From positions 124,001 through 188,000 of the forward strand of contig CALSSE010000015.1 in assembly GCA_943788935.1 (NCBI GenBank): a stretch of 64,000 nucleotides of DNA. The letters are read 5' to 3'. Positions 18,477 through 26,982 of this stretch are shown here, piece by piece (the stretch's first letter is position 1; each line of letters opens with the position of its first letter). Source of the stretch: an uncultured bacterium. GTDB lineage: Bacteria; Myxococcota_A; Bradymonadia; UBA7976; VGTA01. The notes under the pieces are model-generated. The model was not told the origin of the DNA. It searched no databases and saw only the letters and a list, made by a program, of their open reading frames with translations. Made by a program: the position numbers and the translations under genes.

Positions 18477-19611
18477 GGCATCGATCACGATCGCCCTCCT
18501 CTGTTCTTTGCTTTTGACTCAATCGGGGTGCCCTGACACCACCATCCCTCTCATCTATGCAGAGGGTGGTAAGAGAGTCTGCAGTTTGGATGAGCTAGAG
18601 GCTTTTAGAGAAGTCTCTAACCAAATTGATCGTGAGGATCTCTGGATCGCCTTTGTTGATGTCGGTCAAGGAGATGCGACTTGGATTAGGACCCCTGGTA
18701 CCAGAGATCTTGATGCCAAGGATATCCTTGTAGACTCGGGTAACTGTCGTCTCGCCGATGGGAGTTGTGGTTTTTCATCGGGTGTGAATGACCTCTATGA
18801 TTCAGATGGGGTAGGCGCGCTTACTACCTTTATGGTGGAGAATGGTTGGCTCGAAGATAGTCCTATAGACTTTTTAGTCGCGACTCATCCAGATAAAGAT
18901 CATTATGGAGGGAGCTGGGAGATCTTACAGCGCTATCGAGTGGGCGCCTTTGTCTCCTCAGGAATCTCTTCTGATAATAAGACTTATCAGACCGCCTTGA
19001 GCGCTGTGAATAATGAGCAAGGCCTAGTTAACCTTAGCCCAGCGACTCAAACGGGCCTGAATCCAAGCGCGGTAGGTGAGATAAACTATAACTCATCAGG
19101 TTTGATCACCACTGATTCATGGGGTCGGAATATTCAGGTGACCTTACTCAGCGCTGATAATAGCGCTAGCGCTGATAATAACGCTTCAGTTGTACTTATG
19201 ATCGATTATTTAGGGACTAGAGTCTTACTCACTGGAGACGCTGAATCTCCACTTGATCAGAAGCTCATTGAGGTTGATAATAATAGCCCTGGCGCTCTTA
19301 GAGCTAATGTCCTTAAGGCTGGACATCACGCTGGGAGAGGCACAAACTCTACAGAGCTATTGGAGAGGGTCTTCCCTAACCCTGAGAGCCGTAAATATGT
19401 CGTTGTTTCTTCTGGATTAAGGGAAGGTTTACCCGATCCAGAGACTATCGCTCGTCTAGAGTCTATGGTGGGAGAAGAGAAAATCTATCGCACCGATAGG
19501 GGAGACGCGATTCTCGGTAAAGACCGTTCTACCTCACCAGGAGATGATCATATTTTACTGAGGGTTAGTCGGGATGGAGACTTTACCATCTGTTATGCTT
19601 ACAGTGATTGA
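18463..19611 (+). CDS. ComEC/Rec2-like metallo-beta-lactamase-fold lipoprotein
   Basis: The start at 18463 (inside the end of the lamin-tail gene) puts a lipoprotein signal at the N-terminus with lipobox TQSGC; a longer frame begins 57 bp earlier but has no reason to be used. Residues 60-380 form the metallo-beta-lactamase fold of the ComEC C-terminal type: FVDVGQGDATWIR, THPDKDHYGG (the HxxxDH metal motif), LLTGDAE and LKAGHHAGRGTNSTELL. The residues expected to bind the metals are in place. ComEC-type domains degrade one DNA strand during uptake; stand-alone secreted versions may be nucleases. The transmembrane competence channel of ComEC is absent. Confidence 0.85.
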   Translation: MKIAEASITIALLCSLLLTQSGCPDTTIPLIYAEGGKRVCSLDELEAFREVSNQIDREDLWIAFVDVGQGDATWIRTPGTRDLDAKDILVDSGNCRLADGSCGFSSGVNDLYDSDGVGALTTFMVENGWLEDSPIDFLVATHPDKDHYGGSWEILQRYRVGAFVSSGISSDNKTYQTALSAVNNEQGLVNLSPATQTGLNPSAVGEINYNSSGLITTDSWGRNIQVTLLSADNSASADNNASVVLMIDYLGTRVLLTGDAESPLDQKLIEVDNNSPGALRANVLKAGHHAGRGTNSTELLERVFPNPESRKYVVVSSGLREGLPDPETIARLESMVGEEKIYRTDRGDAILGKDRSTSPGDDHILLRVSRDGDFTICYAYSD

Positions 19612-19642
19612 GTCCCATCAGTATATGGAGAGCGAGTGAGGT

Positions 19643-20665
19643 TTATCGTCTCTGCCCCCATCTGATCGCCTGGGCTCCCCAAGCATAGCTGAATCCTGCG
19701 CTGGCCATGACGATAAGGTCACCATCTTTAACGCGCTTGGCGCCAACGCCCCTCTCGATGGAGAGGATCGAGTCAACTTGGCCAATATGACCATAACGCT
19801 CTAGATAGAAGGATTGATCTAGTTGTAAGCCCAGTTCGCTGAGTGTCGCGGTATGAGCGCTGCGCTTCATATGTAGGAGAGCAAGATAGTCGATCTCTTG
19901 ACGCTCTTCCTCAGAGCGCTCAACAGACTCCCTAATCACCTTCATGAAATTGGTGTGTGATCGCTCACTTAATCGAGTCTTCAGTCCCTCAACATCTGTC
20001 ACCTCAAACATCACTTTACCGGTACCGAGGTCTTCAGGGGAGAGAGGGTTAATGGTACCTCCATGAGGAATATGGACGTCATCAGCGAAGTCCCCATCGG
20101 TGATCAGAGAAGAGCCTAGGAGAACATTCTGATCATGTCCTCTTCGGAGCAAGATCGCTCCACCACCAGCGGCGAGATTATACATAAAAGAGACTCTAGG
20201 GTTCTTGAAGTCCACTAAGTCACTATTACGATATCCACCTGCGAGGAGTACAGTCTTTAATGAGGAGTCAGCCTGCATAAGCCCCTTAGCCATTTTGAGA
20301 GCAGCGATCGTTGTACAGCAGCGCTGAGCGACATCTACGGACCAGGCATTTTTGGCCCCGATGAGCTGCTGAATCTTGATACCCGACACCATCAATGGGT
20401 GCTCTTTGTGTTCCTCACTGATAGAGAGTATGAGATCGATCTCTAGAGGGTCGACCTTGGCTCTTCTGAGGGCTCGTTTCGCTGCCTTAGCCCCCATCAC
20501 ACAGGGGTGATCATTAGGACCGGGGATCGGCTTCTCCAAAATCCCAAACCTCTCCTCAATCACACTTCGAGGAATACCTGTCGCCTCAGCGATTTTTTCG
20601 CTCGTCATTCTTGGTGTAGGGATATAAGTACCTGTAGACAGGATTCCAATAGGGGGCTGGCTCAT
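19643..20665 (-). CDS. 3-oxoacyl-ACP synthase III-like condensing enzyme
   Basis: The 340-residue product has the thiolase fold of the FabH/OleA/HMG-CoA-synthase group. The nucleophile region is AQRCCTTIAAL and the catalytic His is in LLHMKRSAH. The C-terminal part ends with the family's LIVMASAGFSYAWGA stretch. The third catalytic position, normally Asn in RHGNTSAAS of FabH, reads RYGHIGQVDS here, so Asn is replaced by His. Such enzymes condense an acyl-CoA with malonyl-ACP, or make ketones or special acyl chains. Without acp or other fatty-acid genes nearby, the substrate is open. The gene is alone between a convergent neighbour and the phosphohexomutase gene, 87 bp from it and in the same direction. 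Confidence 0.82.
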   Translation of the reverse strand: MSQPPIGILSTGTYIPTPRMTSEKIAEATGIPRSVIEERFGILEKPIPGPNDHPCVMGAKAAKRALRRAKVDPLEIDLILSISEEHKEHPLMVSGIKIQQLIGAKNAWSVDVAQRCCTTIAALKMAKGLMQADSSLKTVLLAGGYRNSDLVDFKNPRVSFMYNLAAGGGAILLRRGHDQNVLLGSSLITDGDFADDVHIPHGGTINPLSPEDLGTGKVMFEVTDVEGLKTRLSERSHTNFMKVIRESVERSEEERQEIDYLALLHMKRSAHTATLSELGLQLDQSFYLERYGHIGQVDSILSIERGVGAKRVKDGDLIVMASAGFSYAWGAQAIRWGQRR

Positions 20666-20752
20666 ATTTAATGGCTCACTATCACGGTATTATTAAGGAG
20701 AGTTAGGGGCTTAAAGAGTGCTTATATCAGCGAGGAGGTAAGAGGGAGATTG

Positions 20753-22501
20753 TCAGCTTGAGAGATCACTGTCAAGAATCCGAGTAAAGGCTTTGCTCAA
20801 TGCTTGGAGGCGAGCTTCCCCCTTGAGCTGCTGTTGGACGAGGTCGTCGTCTATGCCTACCTCTACTCTAGTCTCAAAATAGAGCTTAAGTTTAGGCTCA
20901 GTACCTGATGGACGCATAATCACCCGGCTTCCATCAGCGAGATCAAAACGGAGAACATTACCAGTAAGCGGTGCTGGTGATTGAAGGAGGTCAGTGACTT
21001 TCTTGACTTTAATCTCTCCCACTTCGATAGGAGGGTGAGCCCGTATATGACTCATCGATTGAGCGATCTCTTGAGCACCCTCCACCCCTCGACGAACCCT
21101 GCTGACTAAGCTGCTGAGGTATAGCCCATCGAGTCGATAGATCTCAGCGAGTCGATCCCACAAAGTGATTCCATCTTGGCGAGCATGCAGCGCCATCTCG
21201 ATAAGGAACCGCCCAGCGGAGAGACCATCTTTATCGTTGACTAAACCAAACAATGAATAGCCGATCGCCTCTTCATAACCAAAGAGAAACCGTCCTCCCT
21301 CAGCTTGATGAACGAGGGCTCGATTGGCGATCCACTTAAACCCAGTGAGGGTCTCTGCATAGCTCACACCGACTCGTTTAGCCATATTCTCCAAGAGGCT
21401 TGAAGAGACAATCGTTGTCGCCACTAAGTCATTGGAGTTTAGCTCTCGCCGAGTAAACATCTCATGAGCGATGAGGGCACCGACCTGATCCCCGGTAAAG
21501 GCTTTAAGTTGTCCTGTCGAGTCTCGAGCGACGACAGCGAGGCGATCAGCGTCGGGGTCATGAGCAAGAATGAGGGGAGCATTATAGCGCGCAGCATAAG
21601 ATGAAGCGAGATCGAGAGCGCCCGGCTCTTCGGGGTTAGGAAAGCTCACCGTAGGGAAGTCAGGGTCAGGGTCGCGCTGCTCTTCAACAGGGATCAGCTC
21701 TACATCTGGGTGATCATCAAGCATAGCGATAAACCACTCAGCGCCTACACCATGCATTGCGGTGTAGATTACCCTCAGTGGAGTAAAACTCGTGGTAGAG
21801 CGGGGGAACAACTGAGCCTCCAAAGCGGCTTGATACCCCTGTCCAATCTCTCCCTGTGGGGTCAGGTCTAGCGCTTTAATCTCGCCGAGAGAGCGGTCGG
21901 CAGTGACAGAGAGAGATTCTCCAACGAGTTCTTCCCAAGAGACGCGGTCAATCTCTTCGCTGATCTCTATGTCTTGGGGTGGAATGATTTGAGCACCATT
22001 ACCCCAATACACTTTAAAACCATTATCTTTTGGTGGGTTATGACTCGCAGTCACCATGACGCCAGCGATCGCTTCTCTCTGACAGACCGCATAGGCGAGG
22101 AGAGGGGTAGGGCAAACTGTGGTAGCGACCTCTACTTCAAAGCCATGAGCGCTGAAGCAGGATGCCGCTTCTTGAGCGAAGGTTAATGACTTATGGCGGC
22201 CATCATATCCAATAACGACTCGCTGGGGTGACTGGCCGGCTGAGCGGAGGAGGTAACGTGAGAGACCCACGCTGACCCAGCGGATGAGCGCTCGGTTCAT
22301 ACGTTGAGGACCGGCACCGATCTCACCTCTTAACCCAGCGGTTCCAAAGTGTAAGCGACCTTGAAAGCGCTCTCGTAATAGATCATCATTAGAGCGCTTC
22401 GCCTCTTCGATCAACTGTTGTATTCGCGAACGATTGTCAGGCTCTAGCTCTAAGGCTAACCATTGCTCGGCACGTTGTAATAGCATCTCTCGTTCGCTCA
22501 T
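20753..22501 (-). CDS. Alpha-phosphohexomutase (phosphoglucomutase/phosphomannomutase)
   Basis: The 582-residue protein has the four domains of the alpha-D-phosphohexomutase superfamily. The N-terminal loop GTAGLRGEIGAG, the phosphoserine loop TASHNPPKDNGFKVY (active-site Ser), the metal loop DPDADRLAVV, the sugar-binding loop GYEEAIGY and the phosphate-binding loop RPSGTEPKLKLYFE are all present. Length and motifs fit the PgcA/PGM2-like branch, which interconverts glucose-1-phosphate and glucose-6-phosphate, rather than the shorter mannose enzymes. The protein acts in the cytoplasm. It is divergent from the GPH transporter gene, with 185 bp of intergenic DNA between them. Confidence 0.92.
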   Translation of the reverse strand: MSEREMLLQRAEQWLALELEPDNRSRIQQLIEEAKRSNDDLLRERFQGRLHFGTAGLRGEIGAGPQRMNRALIRWVSVGLSRYLLRSAGQSPQRVVIGYDGRHKSLTFAQEAASCFSAHGFEVEVATTVCPTPLLAYAVCQREAIAGVMVTASHNPPKDNGFKVYWGNGAQIIPPQDIEISEEIDRVSWEELVGESLSVTADRSLGEIKALDLTPQGEIGQGYQAALEAQLFPRSTTSFTPLRVIYTAMHGVGAEWFIAMLDDHPDVELIPVEEQRDPDPDFPTVSFPNPEEPGALDLASSYAARYNAPLILAHDPDADRLAVVARDSTGQLKAFTGDQVGALIAHEMFTRRELNSNDLVATTIVSSSLLENMAKRVGVSYAETLTGFKWIANRALVHQAEGGRFLFGYEEAIGYSLFGLVNDKDGLSAGRFLIEMALHARQDGITLWDRLAEIYRLDGLYLSSLVSRVRRGVEGAQEIAQSMSHIRAHPPIEVGEIKVKKVTDLLQSPAPLTGNVLRFDLADGSRVIMRPSGTEPKLKLYFETRVEVGIDDDLVQQQLKGEARLQALSKAFTRILDSDLSS

Positions 22502-22686
22502 AGGTCTCTCTTATTGGCTCTGCATGGGGTACAGTTTGATTTACATAATGATTATGAACTAGCTTCCATTTAATATACAGCACAATGATATCATCAAACA
22601 TAATCAATCCCTCTTCTTGAAGGGTTTGCATCTGAGCGAATAGATTTAGCCGTGTGCTTGGCAGATAAAGTCGACAGGAGGCAACT

Positions 22687-24030
22687 TTGAACTTCCTACA
22701 ATTCACACTCTTTATGTGCGGCCAGCTTGGGGTGATGTTGCTCACTAGGTTCTTCTTCCAGTGGTTGATTGACTTCTGTAGTCAGTCGATCACGATCAGC
22801 AGTGGAGCGAGTATCAGTCTGTTCTCAGCGACCATTGTTGGGGCTGCGCTCTTGGGTTTTCGAGTTTTTGATGGTGTGACAGACCCGATCGCCGGTGGCT
22901 TAGCCGATAACTGGGTTAAGCGAGGTAGAGAGCGTCGAGTGTTACTGTGGTACACGGCTCCCATCCCCGCTATCGGTATGGCGCTTTGTTTTGTACCATC
23001 GATTGAACATAGTGAAATGGTGAGATGGGGAATCCTCCTCTCCGGTCTCTTTGTCTTCTTTGTCGGCTATACGCTCTACGCCATCCCCTATTGGAGCCTC
23101 ATTGGAGATTATGCTCAAGGAGATGAGCAGCGTCGGGGGAAGCTCTCCACACTCTTAGGAGTCGGATTATTAATCGCGACCGCGATCGGTTTTATCATCA
23201 CCCCTATGATGATTAATACATATGGGTATATGTCATCAGCGCTCATGATCTCTGTCTTTAGCATTCCTCTAATGATCGCTCCTTATTACGCCTCACCAAA
23301 GATAGAGAGCGCGCGCTCGGCTGAGAGCTCTTTAGAGAGGGACGAGCCTCAAGGGATGTCCGAGCCGATGGATGAAGGCTTTGTAGATGAGCCTCAAGGT
23401 CAGCTCGCTCAGCTCCTCGTCGCTCTGAAACATAGACGTTTTTTGGCCGTGATCTGTCTCTTCGCCGGCTCGCAGATGTCCTTTACGGTGATGACCGCGG
23501 CGGCTCCTTTTATCGCCTCTGATCTCTTAGGAGGCTCTAAGTCGGATGTAGCTTGGATACTAGGACCACTCCTCGCCGTAGCTCTCCCCTCTTCCGTTCT
23601 GATTACTATACTCGCCCGAAAAATCGGATGGGAGCGGAGTGTCGCTATAGCGTGCTTAGCTCTTGGATGCGTATATCTAGGAGCGGGAGGTCTAGGGGGG
23701 AGCGTGGTCTATTCCCCGATGGTGACCGCTTCTCTCCTCTTCGCTTTGGGAGGGCCGATGGTCGCAGTACTACTCGGCCTAGAGGGTGAGGCGATCACCG
23801 CCTGTGCCGAAGAGAATGGAGGAGGCATAGGTATGTATTTCGGTGTATACAATCTCATCGTTAAGGGCGCTAATGGAGTGGCGATCGCAGTGACCGGTAT
23901 ACTCGCTGATCTAGCCCGAGGTGGTGACCCATGGATGGTAAAACTGATGGGGATGAGCGCTGGGGGGATGCTCCTGCTCGGTCTGATCTCCTATGCGGCT
24001 CTCAAACCCTCCAAGGCTAAAGTTCTTTAA
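22687..24030 (+). CDS. GPH-type major facilitator transporter
   Basis: This membrane protein of 447 residues has about 12 helices. RVFDGVTDPIAGGLADN in the second helix region matches the signature loop of the glycoside-pentoside-hexuronide:cation symporters (MFS_2). A soluble loop of about 45 charged residues separates the two halves. TTG is used as start, supported by AGGAGG five bases upstream. Family members take up sugars with sodium or protons, though many bacterial homologues are unassigned. Divergence from the phosphohexomutase gene suggests, but does not show, a sugar role. The last four bases overlap the end of the convergent SprA-like gene. Confidence 0.85.
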   Translation: MNFLQFTLFMCGQLGVMLLTRFFFQWLIDFCSQSITISSGASISLFSATIVGAALLGFRVFDGVTDPIAGGLADNWVKRGRERRVLLWYTAPIPAIGMALCFVPSIEHSEMVRWGILLSGLFVFFVGYTLYAIPYWSLIGDYAQGDEQRRGKLSTLLGVGLLIATAIGFIITPMMINTYGYMSSALMISVFSIPLMIAPYYASPKIESARSAESSLERDEPQGMSEPMDEGFVDEPQGQLAQLLVALKHRRFLAVICLFAGSQMSFTVMTAAAPFIASDLLGGSKSDVAWILGPLLAVALPSSVLITILARKIGWERSVAIACLALGCVYLGAGGLGGSVVYSPMVTASLLFALGGPMVAVLLGLEGEAITACAEENGGGIGMYFGVYNLIVKGANGVAIAVTGILADLARGGDPWMVKLMGMSAGGMLLLGLISYAALKPSKAKVL

Positions 24031-25016
24031 GCCATCCAGTGGTCGCCACGCTTGATTCGCATCCTCGCCTCACGAGCGAGGTTCATATTTTTCTTAGGCT
24101 CTGGAGCTTGTGGTCCCTCGGGCGTAGAAGGTGCGCTGGAAGCAGCTCCTTCGACTTGTAGATCGCTGTTAGTGTTCTCTTTAGCCTGTTGTGAGTCCTC
24201 GGTCTCCGACCCCTTTTCGTTGACCTTAGAGCGGCTCTTTGACACTTCTTCTTGGCGCTCTTTGAGGATATCAGCGCGAGCTTGTTGCTCTTTTTGGGCA
24301 GCGACGGCAGCGACTGAACGGTCTGCGCCCGAGGGCTCTGCGGGGGCGAGCGCTGCTCGCTTCACCTGTTGCATTTTGACGATGGTTCTCTCGGGAGTCT
24401 CCGCTTCACTCACATCAATATTAACATGTCCGCCAACAGCATAATTACGACCATCGGGGCCCTTTTGATATTCGTATTTAATGCCTCCGCGCACATATTG
24501 GCCTCCGGCAGCTACGTGGGCTTGCTCATGGGTACGTACTTCACGATCTCGCTGTTTGAGCTTTTCGACTTCTTTTTCTTCTTCTGTGTTGAGCTCTTCA
24601 CCAGAGGCGCTTTTCTTCTTTGAAGTACCCTCTGATTTATCACTCTTTGACGCCTCGGCTGATGTGTCGCCACTCTCTCCATTGACCTCAGCTTTATCAG
24701 CGCTCTCTGTAGATGTGGACGTTGCCTCCATATCAGGTCTCTCGAGGGCTTTACGAGCGACTGATTCTTCTGGAGGCTCTCCGCTCATTAGCTGGGTCAT
24801 CGTCGGGAGGGTCTTTCCCTCTAGTAGCTCTTTATAGCGCCCGAGGTTAGCTTTACGATCAGCGGAGACACCGCCGACCTTATCGCGTTGTTCACCGGTG
24901 ACAGAGCGATCTTCAGAGACGCTGACAACCGCCTCGGTGGTTTGGTTGACTTTTGATTGATTTGATGTGAGATAAGCGGGTCTACCCCGCTCTGAGATAC
25001 GTCGAGTCGAATCCAT
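24027..25016 (-). CDS. SprA-related putative metalloprotease-like protein
   Basis: The 329-residue product has no signal peptide. About residues 1-150 are low-complexity and charged. At about residue 155 a conserved core begins: LKQRDREVRTHEQAHVAAGGQYVRGGIKYEYQ is the hallmark region of the SprA-related family, in which HEQAH fits the HExxH zinc-protease motif. GGHVNIDVSE follows. The C-terminal 120 residues are again charged and probably coiled-coil. No protease activity has been shown for most of the family, so the function is uncertain. The gene ends inside the 3' end of the transporter gene. Confidence 0.8.
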   Translation of the reverse strand: MDSTRRISERGRPAYLTSNQSKVNQTTEAVVSVSEDRSVTGEQRDKVGGVSADRKANLGRYKELLEGKTLPTMTQLMSGEPPEESVARKALERPDMEATSTSTESADKAEVNGESGDTSAEASKSDKSEGTSKKKSASGEELNTEEEKEVEKLKQRDREVRTHEQAHVAAGGQYVRGGIKYEYQKGPDGRNYAVGGHVNIDVSEAETPERTIVKMQQVKRAALAPAEPSGADRSVAAVAAQKEQQARADILKERQEEVSKSRSKVNEKGSETEDSQQAKENTNSDLQVEGAASSAPSTPEGPQAPEPKKNMNLAREARMRIKRGDHWMA

Positions 25017-25228
25017 GACTCTACCTCCATATTTAACTGTGTTAAGAGGGTCGGGTAATCACTTACCGTTGTATCGATATAATGGTCGATGAAATGATTG
25101 AGATTAGTGAATACAACCGTATTAGGGCTATATTAGTATATTTATCATAATCGTCAGATAAGTTCATAAGTTTAGGTCATTTGATTTATTTGATCGATGC
25201 TCTCCCTACCCTTGAGGTATAGTTTCTC
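25017..25228. other. Divergent AT-rich intergenic region
   Basis: This 212-bp stretch lies between the SprA-like gene and the RluA-methyltransferase fusion. It is AT-rich and should hold promoters for both. I saw no repeat or hairpin that stands out. Confidence 0.3.
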
Positions 25229-26929
25229 ATGAAAAAGCGAAGCACTACTCACTCTAAAACAGTCGCAAAGGTCGCCCATAAGCGGGTTCGATCATCGGGA
25301 GATAGAGCCCGCTCTGATCGAACTTCGGTGAAGAGAGAGAGAGGTCAATTAGGACGGACAAAGTTGACCCCTGTGATCTGTGACCCTCCTGTCGAAACTT
25401 TGGAGGCGGAGGAACCCAAAATACTTGCTGAGCGTGATGGATGGGTCGTGGTCACCAAGCCTGCGGGGTGGCTTACTCATCCTGATGGTAGAGAGGGGGT
25501 TGACCGTCGACCAGACTTATTCACTTGGGCTCAAGAGCGATTGAGCCGATCTCTTGGTGTTCATCAGCGACTCGATGTCTCCACCTCAGGTTTGATCGCA
25601 TTTAGCTTCACTCCTTCGGGCGCTAAGCTAATCGAGAGTTCACTTAAAAGGCCCGACGCTAAGCGCTATCTCGCCGTAGTTGAGGGCTCACTGACCACAG
25701 AGACAGGAGAGATCGATCAAGCGGTGGTGACCGCTCCTCAAAAGGGAGCGATCACCCGATATCGAGTCCTCAATCGAGGTCAAGAGTGGAGTCTCTTGGA
25801 GATGACTCCGCTCACTGGGAGGACTCATCAAATACGTATCCATTGTGCGAGCATTGGATATCCGATCAGGGGAGATGTACGCTATGGTGACTCCCTCGAC
25901 TTACGCGCTCCCCGAGCTCTACTACATGCCTATCAATTAACGATTAATCATGAGCTGTTTACCGCTCCTATCCCCGCAGATCTCGCTCGATATCGAGGAG
26001 GTGCGAGTATGGAAGAGAGGAGAGAGGCCGCCGAGCTCACGCGAGCTCAACTTGATCAAGGGGAGGAGACCGATTGCTATCGACTCTTTAATGGGGCTCC
26101 TGAAGGGTTTGAAGGTTGGCGTTTAGATCGTTATGGAGAGTGGCTGTGGTTGATTCATGACCAGGGAACACCGCTCGGGCCTCTCCCTGCGCGAGAGGCT
26201 CAGGGGATCTATCGTCTAGAAGCGCTAATCGATCGATCTAAGGGGCAACAAGCCGCTCCACAGCTCTGGCGAGGAGAGGCCGCCCCACAACCCCTCATCG
26301 TATCTGAGGCGGGAGTGCGCTATGCCGTAGAGCTTGGTCATCAGCTCTCTACAGGGCTGTTCTTGGATCAGCGACCACAGCGAGCGTGGCTCGCTAAATC
26401 TAAGCGATCATGGGGAAGGGTCCTTAACACCTTCGCTCATGCAGGAGGCTTTTCAATCGCTGCGAGTGTAGCAGGTGCAGAGACGGTGAGTATCGACTTA
26501 TCGACGAAATGGCTCGATCGTATCCCTCATCAGCTAGAGCTCAATGGTGTAGATCCGCGGTCTCATCGTCAGCTCATAGGAGATGTTTTTGATTGGTTAC
26601 GGCGGCTACAAAAGAGGGGAGAGCGGTTTGACCTCATCATTTTAGACCCACCGAGCACTAGCGTCGGCAAGAAGAAGAAGCGCTGGTCAGCGGCACGAGA
26701 CTATCCTGAGCTTGTCTCATTGACGCTCCCATTACTCAACCCGGGAGGTCGACTTTTGACCTGTACTAATAGCCGCAAGCTCACCCCTTATAAGTTCGCG
26801 CGCTCTCTCAGCGAGGTGATGCCAAGAGCGGAGGGATATCAGCTTGAGCGAGTCTGTGCGCCGGGGGTAGACTTTCCCACTGATCAACCCTTACCGGTTA
26901 AGAACTTAGTGTGGCGAGCGCCAAGTTGA
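25229..26929 (+). CDS. Fusion of RluA-type pseudouridine synthase and RlmI-like SAM methyltransferase
   Basis: The 566-residue protein has a basic disordered head of about 60 residues. Residues 62-260 are a pseudouridine synthase: VTKPAGWLTHP, HQRLDVSTSGL with the catalytic Asp, GRTHQIRIHCASIGYPIRGD and ALLHAYQL. Residues 275-566 are a class I methyltransferase of the RlmI/RlmL type: RLDRYGEW, GLFLDQRPQR, LNTFAHAGGFSIAASVAGA as the SAM loop and LDPPSTS as motif IV. The protein probably modifies 23S rRNA at two sites. Where m5C-forming RlmI has a Cys after the LLTF segment, this protein has LLTCTNSRK, closer to the Asn seen in RlmK-type enzymes, so the methylated base is uncertain. Confidence 0.88.
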   Translation: MKKRSTTHSKTVAKVAHKRVRSSGDRARSDRTSVKRERGQLGRTKLTPVICDPPVETLEAEEPKILAERDGWVVVTKPAGWLTHPDGREGVDRRPDLFTWAQERLSRSLGVHQRLDVSTSGLIAFSFTPSGAKLIESSLKRPDAKRYLAVVEGSLTTETGEIDQAVVTAPQKGAITRYRVLNRGQEWSLLEMTPLTGRTHQIRIHCASIGYPIRGDVRYGDSLDLRAPRALLHAYQLTINHELFTAPIPADLARYRGGASMEERREAAELTRAQLDQGEETDCYRLFNGAPEGFEGWRLDRYGEWLWLIHDQGTPLGPLPAREAQGIYRLEALIDRSKGQQAAPQLWRGEAAPQPLIVSEAGVRYAVELGHQLSTGLFLDQRPQRAWLAKSKRSWGRVLNTFAHAGGFSIAASVAGAETVSIDLSTKWLDRIPHQLELNGVDPRSHRQLIGDVFDWLRRLQKRGERFDLIILDPPSTSVGKKKKRWSAARDYPELVSLTLPLLNPGGRLLTCTNSRKLTPYKFARSLSEVMPRAEGYQLERVCAPGVDFPTDQPLPVKNLVWRAPS

Positions 26930-26931
26930 AG

Positions 26932-26982
26932 CCTCTTGTGGAGAGATGTCTCTTGTGGAGAGAGGTCTCTTGTGGAGAGAGT
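26932..26982. repeat. 17-bp tandem repeat, three copies, filling a convergent gap
   Basis: Units CCTCTTGTGGAGAGATG, TCTCTTGTGGAGAGAGG and TCTCTTGTGGAGAGAGT follow each other without spacers. They fill the gap between the fusion gene and the lipoprotein gene and touch the latter's stop codon at 26983. Each unit has CTCT...AGAG arms that could form a tiny hairpin. Confidence 0.9.

Noticed and set aside
24052..24837. Plus-strand frames opposite the SprA-like gene
   Set aside because: Their Ser/Phe-rich composition mirrors the Glu/Lys-rich coding strand, and the HExxH family motif supports the minus-strand gene.
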